A stretch of DNA of 64,000 nucleotides from Desmodesmus armatus (Eukaryota > Chlorophyta > Chlorophyceae > Sphaeropleales > Scenedesmaceae), in contig VIIQ02000131.1 in the NCBI GenBank assembly GCA_007449985.2, positions 124,001-188,000 on the forward strand. Direction: 5' to 3'. Positions 1 through 12,300 of this stretch are shown here, piece by piece. A program made the translations under genes and the position numbers. The notes under the pieces were generated by a model, which did not search any database, was not told the DNA's origin, and worked only from the letters and a program-made list of their open reading frames with translations. The first letter of the stretch is position 1, and every line of letters begins with the position of its first letter.

Positions 1-350
1 CCCCCTCACGTGCGCGCTGATCACTTGCCAGGGCCTCGCAGTCTGGCAGGTAGCGTCCTGTCACGCAGGTCTGTGTGCAAGGCAGCAGGAAAGGAAACAC
101 AAGTGGCATGCAGTGAAGCAACAGGCATGATGGGTATACAACCAGAACCCTTGCGTTGTTTGCCTTGTGTGTCACAACCTGTTTGCTGCTGCACAGCCTG
201 TCTGCTGCCGATCAATCCATTCACAACGTGGCCATGGAACTGCATGCTTGCAAGACCGACTCCTTGTCAGCTGAGGCATGTGCGCACAACTCTACGACTT
301 ATATGTGTGGCGGCAGGCACGCTGTGTCATTTCTGTTCATTCAACCTAGT

Positions 351-3300
351 TCAGCAAGTGTGGACGGTACCGCCCAGCAAGTAAGACATCCCCGCCCACA
401 GTATGCATCCTGCTGCTCTGAGGCACGGTAACCGGTGGCATGAATCATTCAAAGTAGCGCAGTGGTGGACCGTCCCTACCTGCATGCCGCCAGCATGCAA
501 CTGTTGCACCACGTCTGCTGTGCTCATAGCTGCAGCCGCGGATGGCAGCAGGATGTTGATGAGCCTCTCCTGCTTGTCAATGACTGCCGACCAGTACTGC
601 AGGTGGGCCTGCATCTCACGGGGCAGCAGCACCAGCTCCTCCTTGATGCGCTCAACCTCGTTGTAGGCATCACACACCTTCAGCGTGACCTCCATGCCAT
701 ACACTGACACCACCTCTCCAACTGCAGCAACAGCAGCGAACAGCAACATCAGCAGCATTTGCATTCAGCCGCAGCACCACCAAGCAGCAACATCACTGGC
801 ACTGGAGCAGACGTCAAATGGTGTGGGTGTGCAAATCACGCAGGCCAACCACAAAGATAGTAGGTTGCGGACAGGACACAGTGACTCATGCAAGTCTTTT
901 CGTGACTACCGTGTACAAGTGAACCCTCCCCAAGCCAGCAGAGGGTGAACGTAACACAGCGGCAACATCCACAAAAACCAAGACAGCATATCAAACACGA
1001 TATCCCCAACACACACCTGCAGGCAGCTCGCCGTCCAGGCGCCTGTACTCGGCTGCCCAAGGATAGACGTGCTGCTTGACATCATCCATCTGGGCCTGAG
1101 GGCGCTGCTTGCTGCCGTAGGGGATCAGTACATTGTACTGTTCAACAAGGCCGCCGACCTGCGTCGTGATCTTGGCACACTTCTTGCTGTGGCGCTTCTG
1201 CTCCTTGGGTCGCGCTGAGCAACACGGCAGCAGAAAAAGCAGTAACAGCATAGGGTGTCAACAGTTGGCAGTGTGTAGTAGACCGTACAATACATGTGGG
1301 GTGGCACTGCGACAGAATCAGTGCGGGTTATAGAGGATATCTACAGATGGAGGACAGACCTGCAACGACAGCTTGGCTTTTGCATCATGGCAGCAAGGCA
1401 CACAACACAAGCCCTGGGTGCGTTTGAGATGTGGCACACACACCTGCTGTAGCATCTCTCTTGGCCACTTGTTCCCCAAGTCGAAGCACACTGCCTCAAT
1501 CTTGTTCTGCATGGTCAAGATGGAGGCCTCAGCAGCGGTGTTGAACAGGGCTTGAATGACTTGCGCCTCTGTTGGGTTGAGCACGATGGCCAAGGCCGGC
1601 AAGCCCCGAGCCACTTCAGCCAGCAGGACTTTGTACCTGAAAGCAGCAGAACACCACCCGTCGTGCAGCAGTTCACACGTGTCTGGACGCACAGCGCAAC
1701 AGCTGTTTAAGGGGCTGCTTCAGCGCAGGAAGTAAGTAGATAGGTAAGTAACTACGCCTATCTTAGTGAACCACTGGCGTAAGCTAAGGCTGAAAGGGGT
1801 GTGCATGTCTAGCATGCTAGACTACCACACCCCACCTGAGTCAGCGCAGAACAGGATGCAGCCCTTGCAATAGACTGAACCCACCTATTGTCGTTGCGCT
1901 CCTGCAGCACAGACTTGGCCAGCTGATGGATCTTGCCAGTGTTGGGCCTTGTGATGCTGGCCACCATGCGGGTCACCTCCACTGGAGCTGCTGCTGTTCC
2001 TCCTGCTGCTGGGGCCTGTGTTTCTGCGCCACTGCTGAGGAAGCTGCCCAACAGAGGCGCATCCAGGCGGCTGCGTGCCAATGAGAACAGCTCCAGAATC
2101 TCCTTGTCTGGCGCGCTGCCCTTCATGTCCTCTGCACATCAGGTACAAGAGGCACAGATGGTTAGTGCAGCGCTCGCGTGGCACGAGAGCAGTGGCCGGA
2201 ACCAGGACGTGTGGCTGCACATAACCAAGAGCTAATGTGATCCATTGGCACCTTTGGCATGCGCCTTCAAAGCCTCCCGCATCCGCAGCACGAAAGGCAG
2301 CCGCTGTGCTGGCGAGTGCTTGTTCAGACGGCTGAGCAGCTCCTTGAGGATGGCCTCAGCTTTGGGCAGCATCTCCCTGTACTTCTCCAGCTTGCCCACA
2401 AGAAAGGCTGCCTGCCCAGCCCTCTTGACCCGCGCAATCTCAACGCAGTGCTCAGTGATGCAGTCGGTCGACCCTGCAGCAGGCGGGCACATGAGTCGTG
2501 TGAGCATGCAAACACATGGGCAGCCTGCAGGTGAAAATGACGTAAGCATTTGCGGCAAGCACAGACACAGTCATGCATACCTGCGACACTCTGGTGGCAT
2601 GTTGTGCGCCCCAGGGGTGACAGGCCTGCAAACAGCTGCTCCCCTGCCTCCCCAGACGTTTTGCCGCAGCCATCAACTGCACCGGGCTGAAACAACACCT
2701 GCAGCAGGGTATACATACACAGGCACACAGTCAGGTTTGTGTGTGACCCAACAAGCTGTGCTTACGGCAGCCAAGAGGGCGAGGAAGTGGGGAGAGTACC
2801 AGGGGGGGGGGGGAGCATTGCTGCATCGGCGTGCCTGCAGCACGCTGACGGCCCCCTCCTATCCAGCACTGCTGCGGACTAGTAGATTTGTACCGCCTGG
2901 CAGCTGATGCACCACCAACGCTCTGTAAGGACAGCAGCTCGCTCAGTTAGGCAGCATGAAAGGCGGTGAGCGAGTGGGCTGTCGGTCTTGAGGGCCGCAC
3001 AATTGCCTGCATAGACGATGCGATCGACGCGGCTGGCAGACGCGAACAGCAACTTGGACAGCATTCTTGTGCACAGAATGCAGGCACTGACTTGCATTGC
3101 ACCTGAAACCAACAACCACTGCAGTTGCGCACCTGGCATGACTGTGCGTGCAGGCTGCCATGGGCAGCGGAGTGAACCAGGCGCATGCTGCACAGGTCCC
3201 TGCCACTGCTGCGGAGCTGTTCCAGCCGGCTTGCCAGGTCCATCACGTCCGGGTCTGTAGCGTGCTGGGCGAGGAGCTGCGGCTGCTGTACCGTGCCGTC

Positions 3301-4021
3301 GAGGCGCTGCAACCACCCTGCCCACTTGCACATGATGTCTATGTGCAGCTGGTGCAGCCCAGCCTGCTGTGCAGCTGCTGCCAATGCGAGGGTCAGCGCG
3401 TACGAATAGCGCTCGCCTGTGCGTATCTGGTTGAGGGCGGCAACTGGACCACCATGCCGCGCATCTGTGAGGAAGTAGCGTCCGGTCACCTCCTGCTTCT
3501 CCCTGCGCCGCGCCTGGTTGGTGGCTGCTGTCCAGTGGCCCCCGCAGTGTGTGTCAGCACGCTGCAATCAGGCAGCAACAAACATGCACACGAACAGTAT
3601 ACACTGGCTGCAGCCTACCCAACATCAACCTCAAGCCTGCACTGACAGCAACATGAAGTATGCTCTGCACCACATGTGCGAGCGCATGCCGCTGATGCTC
3701 AACAGCTACCCACCTCTTTCTTCAAGATCTTGTCAACTGCATTCATATCCTTGTCCACCAGCTCCGCTGAAACAAACAGTACGCCCTGGTAGTACGGCGG
3801 CCGAGATGCCTCCCTGTCGCGTCCCCAGTTGAAGAGCTTCTGATTGCCATCACCATGCAGCGCCCGCTCCCCAGGCACACAAGCAGCGCACTCCAGGTCC
3901 TTCAGCTGCGCCACATGCATGCGCGTCTCCAGCTGCAGCTTCTTCCACTCAGCGTGTGCAACAGTGAATGCCGCACGGTTGATGTCCAGCACCTGCGGTG
4001 GTGTGTGTGTGGAAAGCAGGC

Positions 4022-4092
<71 letters not shown>

Positions 4093-5804
4093 CGTGCGTG
4101 CGTGTGTGTGTGTGTGTGCGCACGTGCATGCAGTGATTGGAGCCACACACAGGCCACCAACTTCCAGGCCCCACGTAACAGTCACACCCAACCAGGCATG
4201 CACGCATAACACAAGCACGCTAGAATACGTTACGCAGCGGACACTTACCGGCATGCTTGAGGTCGCTGATGCTGCATGCTGCACGCCTTTGAGGAAGCCG
4301 CTCAGCGTTGCTGCAGGGTTGCAGAGCCTGTGGGAGTCCCACTGCTGCAGCAGCTCGCACTCCACGATGGTCTTGAACTTCGTTGTCAGAGAAGCTGGCC
4401 AGGCGCCGACCTGCAGGAAGTCCTGAGGCAGCTGCCATGCCACTGTGTTGCACAGCTGGCACCTGAAGCTGGCGCGCTTGATGTTGATGACACCACCTGA
4501 AGACAAACAAAGCAAAAGAAATGTTAGCACACACCATACACGATGAAGCTATGGCGCAACTGACCTTGGGTGCACAGTCACCCACAGGGGGCGTACACGT
4601 GATGCACAAGCAAATACAGCACTGACCAGTTGTGCCGCCCGGCCGACAAACTTACGCCTGCACATGAACAGCAGCGGCTTGGTGTCCTGCGCCTGCTGGA
4701 CATCAAACTGCCCCGGGCACTGCCCACCGCTGCCGGCACACTGCGGTGCAACGGTAAAGTAGCCTGTGCAAGCAGGGGCATACAGAAAACAACACAGGAA
4801 GCAGGCGTGTCAAATGAGTGATGCAGGAAGGCAGGAAGCCAGCATGAAAAGCAAGCCAGTCAGTAAGCAAGGCAGCGAGGGGACCAGTCAGCATTCAGCC
4901 AGCCAACAAGGCAGCAAGCAAACCGCAACCAAAAGCACACGCGCATGCAGGCTTCCAAACCTACCTCCTGCTGCTGCATACGCCATTTGCTGCCAGCAGC
5001 CACCAGTGTGCTTCTCCCGCTTGTGCATGTGTACACCGCAATGGTGAGCGCCATCGCACGGCTCACAGTAGGCCTTTGCCCCACCGGCAGGGTTGCATGT
5101 CCAGCACCTGCACAGCCAGCCATAACTCACAATCAGCTGCTGCAGGCCGCTTATGGGGCACAAAGGCTGTGCCGCAGCTGCTGCTCTGAACAGCACAGGA
5201 CGCACCTTACAGTTGCGCAGCTGCTGTGGCAGATGCTGCAGGTCTGCTCTCCCGGTGCGGCCAGCAGGTGCAGGCTTTGCTGCGCAGTGGCGGGGGAGTT
5301 CTGGCGCCACAGTGCTTGACTCTCTTCCAGCTTCTTGGCTCGGTCCTGCTTCGCCCGGACTGCTGCTGCAGCGGTCGCCTCTTCATCTGCTGCATATGCG
5401 ACTTGGATGCTCTCCTCGAACTGTGCCGCCTGCTGCTGGTCGTGCAAGAGGTCCTCCTCCGCCTGCTGCTGCTGCTGCTGCTGGCCCCACTGCTGAGCTG
5501 TTGGGTGTGTGTGAGAGCCACTCTCTGGATAAGTGGCCTGCACATTGGGCTGGCTTGCTGCCTGCTGCTGTGGATGGGGCTGGAAGGCCTGTGCACCAGT
5601 TGCCCTAACCCCCTGACGACTGCTGTGCTGCTGTGGTTGTTGCTGCTGTTGCTCAGCTGCTGCACCCCCGGCCCTGCTGCTGCTGCTGCTGTGCTGTCTA
5701 GCAGGCTGCTGCAGCCCAGAGGGCCTGCGCTTGTTCTGACGTGTGTGTGTTTGAATGTACTGTTCCACATGCTCTGACTGTTCAGTGCCATCATCCCAGT
5801 CCAT
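351..5804 (-). CDS. KDZ-type (Kyakuja-Dileera-Zisupton) transposase, intron-rich
   Basis: Seen: about 13 exons on the minus strand; those I could place are 5206-5804, 4965-5107, 4656-4763, 4249-4496, 3714-3992, 3133-3561, 2581-2698, 2252-2473, 1885-2131, 1444-1636, about 1017-1219 and 351-721, with consistent phases except between 1444 and 1219, where the junction is unresolved. The start is the ATG of MDWDDGTEQ, followed by a Gln/Ser-rich stretch. Joining exons 1 and 2 gives a B-box/PHD-like zinc cluster from about residue 189 (CSICH, CWTC, CEPCDGAHHC, HMH). Next come a KDZ-associated block ending near VGAWPAS, then ECAAC followed by HGDGNQKLF (Asp about 414), LHIDIMCKW (Asp about 534), a VHSAAH..SCQ block and SGEAGEQ (Glu about 619). 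Known: these match the acidic triad and His/Cys context of KDZ elements, cut-and-paste transposases known from fungi and chlorophytes. Inferred: either a mobile element that has acquired introns or a domesticated copy; no terminal repeats were identified. Predicted length is about 1,050 aa. An intergenic stretch at 1-350 shows nothing I can support. Confidence 0.72.
4024..4120. repeat. (GT)n / (GTGC)n microsatellite in a KDZ intron
   Basis: About 65 bp of pure GT dinucleotide passes into short GTGC and GT runs, all alternating purine-pyrimidine. It lies in the intron between the KDZ exons 4249-4496 and 3714-3992. Open frames through it (His-Thr or Cys-Val repeats) are artefacts. Confidence 0.95.
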
Positions 5805-6399
5805 TGCAATGACATGACCGGAATTACAGCGATCTGAAGCTTGCACCAATGTCGTTTGATGTCCTGAAGATTGGACGTCTTTGCCTTATCTTTCCAGAAG
5901 TTGGGCAAAAATCACCGTAAGTTTGCCCAGACCAAGTTTAGCCAAAATTGCCAAACCCCGTAGGCTGCAGTAGTGCAGTCGAGGTATTGTTTGAAATTCC
6001 AGTTGGTGCCAGTTCGTGATGCACTGCTTTCACAAGGTGCTGTTGCCTGTAAAACGCTTTTGTCGCTGGCTTCCTGTCCGTTTTGTGCGTTGGGAACGAA
6101 GTGGGCAGTAGAACACGGCAGCAGATACAGGGCCGAGGCACGCCGCACGCAAAGCCTCATTCAACATCACTAGTGTATTTTGTCGTTTATAAGGCAGCAA
6201 ATCGCCAGGGCTGATTGCGCAGCAGAGGCTTGGTTGTGGAGACATCAGCAGCAGCACAACTTCATACAAAAAGCAGTGAAAAGTGGCTGATCCAGCTCGG
6301 CGCCCTGGAGGGCGAACAGCAACAAGCTCAGTTTTAAGTTCCACCAGAAAGTCACCAACCAGACACCGGCAGCAGGACTCCCTGGAGGGTGTTTCCATA
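5805..6399. promoter_or_regulatory. Divergent intergenic region, KDZ transposase / kinesin-5
   Basis: A 595-bp gap separates two head-to-head start codons, so it must carry both promoters and 5' leaders. I see no clear TATA box or known operator. The assignment rests only on the divergent gene arrangement. Confidence 0.4.
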
Positions 6400-9300
6400 A
6401 TGGCTGACCTCAAGGCCAACCCCCCAGAAGAAGGCGTGAATGTGAACGTGATCCTGCGTTGCAGGTGGGTGCATGCAGGCTCAATGACACATTGTACATC
6501 GTTCTTTGGCAGCTGCCCCTGTGCTGATCGTCCGTGCTGCTGTTCCTGGCACCCCTGGTCACTGCTGTTGTTGTGCTGCACTGCGTGTGTCCTGTGACCC
6601 AGGCCGCCCAACACGCAGGAGATTGCAGAGCGTGCTCCCCAGGTCATTCAGTGCAATGAGACCCTTAAGGAGGTTACCCTCTACCAGAACACAGGCGGCA
6701 AGCAGATGAGCCGCACCTTCCGCTATGACAAGGTACAGCTGTTGGTTCTGCTTCACAGCCAAAGAGCACGGCATGCAACAGTGCTGCAAAGCACTCTGCC
6801 TGCACCAGCTGTAGCCTGTAGCATCCATGGCAGTAACGCGAGCAAGAGCCACCAGTACATCATGCTGTGGTGCTCCCCTGCAGGTGTTTGGCCCAGACTC
6901 ACAGCAGGAGCGGGTGTACCACACAGCCATTCTGCCCATTGTCACAGAGGTGCTGGAAGGCTTCAACTGCACCATCTTTGCCTATGGGCAGACGGGCACA
7001 GGCAAAACATACACCATGGAGGGTGGCCCGCGCAACAGCGTGGACGGCAGCAACATGTCCAAGGAGGCAGGCATCATCCCCAGGGCCATCAAGCAGATTT
7101 TCGATGCCATCGAGTCCAACGACGTGACAGACTCATCTGTCAAGGTAATGCACAGCAGCTGCAGACTGTTGGATCAAGGCAGCACCAGCAGCCTGGCCAG
7201 GGCAGCGCAGGATCATGGACACTACCAGCAGCTGCATGCGCCTGCTGCTGTGTCCATATGGTGGTGTTGAGGGTCAAGGGCGATGCAGTACTGTTGCTTT
7301 CGTGTGCCTGCAAGAAGGCAGCAATCCTAGTTTCTGTCGATATTTGAGTCTTTCTCATGCTTGGGTGGCTGCTGTGCAAACCCCGTGTACAGGTGTCTTA
7401 CATGGAGCTGTACAATGAGGAGCTGACAGACCTGCTGTCACTCAATGACAGCGACCAGGACAAGCGGCTCAGGCTGCTGGAGGACCGCAGCGGCGTGGTG
7501 GTGCAGGGGCTGGAGGAGATGGTGGTAAAGAGTGCAGCAGGTGGGGAGAGCTACGGTCTGGCACGAAGGCCAGCAAGCCGCTCAGAAGCAGCACTGCATG
7601 GCAGGTGCTGGGGCAGGTTTCCCCTTGCGTACAACAGCCGCCAACCCACCAGCTACAGGGAGGGATTGGGACCGCACACACGTAGGCCTGTGGGTGAGCA
7701 TGCGCACTCTTTGCACTGCGTGATATCGTGTTTCAACACATGACCTGCAACCTGTGTGCTGCTGGTTGCTCCTGAGCAGAGATCTACCAGGTGCTGGACC
7801 GCGGCACAGCCAAGCGGCGCACAGCAGCGACCCTGCTGAACAAGAGCAGTAGCCGCAGCCACAGCGTGTTCACCATCACCATACATATGAAGGAGACCAC
7901 GCCGGAGGGCGAGGATGTGATCAAGATCGGCAAGCTCAACCTGGTGGACCTGGCCGGGTCTGAGAACATCAGCAGGTGCGGATGCATATGGTGCAGTGTG
8001 CTTTTCCGCGCAGCACCATGCAGGGCACGGTGTCGGAAGCTTACTGGACATGGCCGTCGCCCAGCGCAGCACACCCACGGCAGCACACCAGTGCTGCGCA
8101 GCATGCAGGCAGGGGACGTGGGAGCAGAGGGCTAGGAGAGGCAAACACGCCTGGTGTTGCACAAGTGCCCGTTGTGAATGGTGATGTTGGTCTGCTGGTG
8201 ACGCTTGCTGCAGGTCTGGTGCCAAGGACAGCCGCGCGCGCGAGGCAGGCAACATCAACCAGAGTCTGCTGACTCTGGGCCGCGTGATCACAGCCCTTGT
8301 GGAGCACTCTGGGCACATCCCCTACAGGTGCGCCAGCGCTCAGGACCGCCGCTGTCATCAGCTGGATGCAGACGCAGCAACGCGCTTTGCACAAGCGCAT
8401 GCAGCGGCTGTACGCAGTGCAGCTGCAGACCCCAGCAGCCTCTGGGTGTGATGCACTTGACAGCCATGCATCAGTTGTCTGGAGCATAAACCGGGTGTGT
8501 TATGTTCCTCGGATTTGTCGCAGGGACTCCAAGCTGACGCGGCTGCTGCGGGACTCCCTGGGTGGCAGAACAAAAACCTGCATCATTGCGACCATCGGAC
8601 CCAGTGTGGTCTGTGCAGAGGAGACTGTCAGCACGCTGGACTACGCACACAGGGCCAAGAACATCCGCAACAGGCCAGAGGTACTACATGGACTGGGGGG
8701 CAGGCCATCCCTGCATGTGGTTGAGCGAGCAGGCACCTCCTAACATGCGCCCAAGCTGAGTCCATGGGTGTTGGGACGCTGCATCATTTTCAACACCACG
8801 GCAGGGGGCATTCCTGGGGCGCGCCTGTCGTTGAGTCGCACTGTTTGCTTGCAACTTTTGCCTTGGTCTCACTTCAGCCGCTGCGCATGCGTGTCTTGTC
8901 GTCGCAGCTCAACCAGCGCATCAGCAAGACCACCATGATCAAGGAGCTGACCACAGAGATTGAGCGCTTGAAGATGGACCTGGTAGCCACGCGAGAAAAG
9001 AACGGCATCTACATCAGCGTGGACAGGTGGGTGCAGGCAGACAGCACAAGCCTCTGTCAAGCCCCAGCTGCAAACACAGTCACCAATGGCAGCAGAAGCC
9101 GCTGGGTGGATTGGAGTACAATGCTGCTGAGCCTCGCATGCTGATGTGCAGCAGCCTCAACTCCAGGGCAGGACCCCCAGATTCCTCCAGACATTGAAGC
9201 CGGCAGTGCCTTGCATGGAGATTCATAAAGTGGGTGCAGGGTATCAAGACTGTGCATCCACTCATGCCATGTCGTGCTGTGATGTGCCGCACTTCATGTC

Positions 9301-12300
9301 CTGCACTGCACCGTTCATGCAGGTATGAGGCGTACGAGCTGGAGCGTGTGCAGCTGCGTGAGGCTGCCCTGAAGCACAAGACAGAGGTGGAGACGCTGGT
9401 GCAGGAGCACACAGCCGAGATGGAAGCCGTCAGGGCAGCACACGACTCACGGCTGGCAGCCCTGCAGCAGCAGGCAGCTGGCCTGCAGCAGCGGCTGGAG
9501 GAGACAGAGTGCAAGCTGGCTGATGCACAGGTGAGGGCAGCACTTCTGCTTTGGGTGTGTTGTGTGCTTTCGCAGTATGGGGCTCGGTGGCGTGTCTGGT
9601 TCTCTGTTCACCCTCTGGCGCAATATAAATGCACTAACAGCCGCATTGAAGAGAACACCCTGCTGGCCAAAAACAAGCCCGTCATGCAGAATCTACGGTC
9701 CCACCCTCCATGTGCCATCCTGTTGTGTGTCCTGCAGGTGACCATCCAGGAGGGCCGCTTTGTGATCCTGTCTCACCAGCGCGCAGAGCAGGCCATTGCA
9801 GCGCATGCCACGCAGCTGACGGCTGACCTTGGGGACACAGCGACCGAGCTGGCTGACGTGTTTGGCAAGCTTAAGAACTCCCTGCAGGTCACCAGCGGTG
9901 ACAGGGATGCGCTCAAGGTGAGGCTCGCAGTTGGGGGGCGTCACCCTGCTCGCCACCCCCCTTCTCCTGAAAAGCCCTACTCAGTGCACAAGCAAGAGAT
10001 GAGACCACCAGGCGCCATGCTGACATGCGCTGCGGGCACACGTGCCATAGATTGCACTGGTTGTTTGCATGGCGGTGGGTGCGCATGCTTGTTACTGTGT
10101 TGCATTGCTGCCAGTTGAGCGCCGTTGCAACAGTGGCACCTGGCCTCACAAAGAGTGACAGCCTGCAGTCAGTACCCTGCTTATGACTGAGTGTTTTGAT
10201 GAAGTGCGCTCAGCCTGTGGTGGAATGCTGCTGCTGCTGCTTGTTCCGCAGGGCATCTGCGACCTGGCTGGTGCCAAGCTGGGCAAACTGCAAACCAGCC
10301 TTGTGGCTGCAGCGAGGGCGCAAGGGAGCATGCTGCAGGACATGCGGGCAGAGGTACGGCCGGTGCAACGAGCAGCGCTGCGCCTAATTCAACCTGGCAG
10401 CATGACAAAGCACAGTAGCTGGGTACACACGGCAAGGGTTGCAGACATGGCACACTGCCGTAAAGGCTTTGCTGTTCAGCACACACAGCAAGGGCTTTTA
10501 CTGCAGTGTGCCATGTCTGCAACCCTTGGTGTGCGGTCCTTGCCTGCTGTGCACGTGTCTGCTTCAACTTTGCAATGCTGAGAGCTGGGGTTCGACTCCA
10601 GGCTTACGCAGTGCACAATTCCAGGCCTGAACAGGCAGCCTGTCACTGATGAAACAACCCCCCTGTCAAGCTCTGACACAGGGCTCACTGTGCTCACTGC
10701 GTTTACTGCACCGTCCACAGGTCGAGCAGTTCCAGCAGCGCAAGCAGCAGGAGCTCCAGGACATGACCAGCCAGGTCAGGCAGCTGCAGGCCAGCATCAC
10801 CAGCACACAGGCGCTGATGTCTGCAGCGATCTCCAGCCAGGCAGATGCTGCTGGGGAGGCCCTGTCAGCAGCGCAGGCCTCGCAGGCTACGTCTGCTAGG
10901 GAGATGGGCCAGGCCCTGCAGACAGCAGGCAAGGCCGCAGCCAGTGCGCTGGAGAGCTTGCGCAGCTCCTTGGAGGCGCAGAGCAGCCACCTGATCGCCT
11001 TCTCACAGCAGCAGCACGAGGCGACGGCCGCAGCACATAACGCGGCAGCGGCCGGCCTAGCGCGCGCGCAGGAGGGGCTAGTGTCTGTCGGCACCTCGGT
11101 GCAGCAGCTGCACGGCATGGCGCAGAGCACAAACAGCGCGGTGTGCAACAAGCTGGCCGTGTTTGCTGCCGACTTTGAGTCCACAATGGCTGAGAAGCAG
11201 CAGGCCCTGGTGGAGCAGCTTGGCTCCCTGCTGGCCGGCTTTGTGCAGGACAGGCAGCAAGCAGTGGCTGCCGCAGTCGCGGACGTCAAGCAGCACCTGG
11301 CCGACAGCCAGCACCAACTGTCAGGGGCTGCAGCAGGGGCCTCCGCAGCTGTGGAGGGTTGCATGAGCAAGCTGGCGGTGAGTAGATGTCCTTGTCCTGC
11401 TGTTCGTAGTTTTGTGCTGGCACAAAGTAAGGGCCTCGCAGAGCTATGCATTCATGCCTCTTGCTCTGCTTCACATATAGCACTGTAGTGTGCTCTGCGT
11501 GTGGTTTCTAGATTCAGCAGAGGTTTTGGTGGGTGTTGAGTTTTCACGTCCTGACACGTGCTGTTGTGTTGCTTTGCTGCTGCAACGCAGGCTGTGGACA
11601 GCGCAGGCCAGCAGTCAACTGAGGAGCTGCAGCAGAAGCTGGCCGATGGCATCAAGCAGGCGAGCTCTGGTGCTGCTGACAGCATCAGCAGGGTGGAGCA
11701 GCTGGCGGCTCAGCAGGCGGCACACACCAGCAGCATGGCAGACGGACTGGAGTCGCAAACAAAGGTGCGGGGCAATGCGGTCTGCTGTGGACCTGCTGTT
11801 GTAGGGCAATGCGGCGTGCAAGCGACAGCTGAAGGAGCTCCTACCTTCACAATTCAGCACCATGCTCGGGCCGACAGGGGCAAGGGAGATGCACTGTGAG
11901 CATTGCTGCACTCTGCTGCAGCTGGAGTGCCTAGCATCTGCATGTTCCTGCGTTCGATTGTGCCGCAGGCGGTTGCGAACTTGGCGCTTGAGCGTGCTGC
12001 CAGCATTGCTGCCAGCAGCAAGGAGGCAAGCCAGCAGCTGGATGGCTCTGTGCAGCAGCTGCATGGCACCCAGCAGAGCATCTCAACCGCAGTGCAGGCC
12101 GCCAACAAGGCAGACACTGCACTGGCTGCCCAGCTGTCCAGCACCACTGCAAGCATCAGCGAGGAGGCAAACGGTAGGGATATCTGGGCTTGGCGTCTGT
12201 GCGGACTTGCTACCTGATGCTTCTTTTGTGCTGTTGAGAACATTCTGCACTGCATAAGTGAAATTTGGGTTCCCCAGGTGTGGTCGGTGGCTTCTGTAGG

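Noticed and set aside
3699..4530. His-Thr and Cys-Val repeat frames
   Set aside because: Translation of the GT microsatellite in a KDZ intron.
5226..5777. Leu-rich plus frame resembling a membrane protein
   Set aside because: Reverse reading of the CAG/CTG-rich first KDZ exon; poly-Leu arises from CTG repeats.
10666..11451. 261-aa minus frame opposite kinesin-5 exon 12
   Set aside because: Antisense shadow of the Gln/Ala-rich coiled coil.
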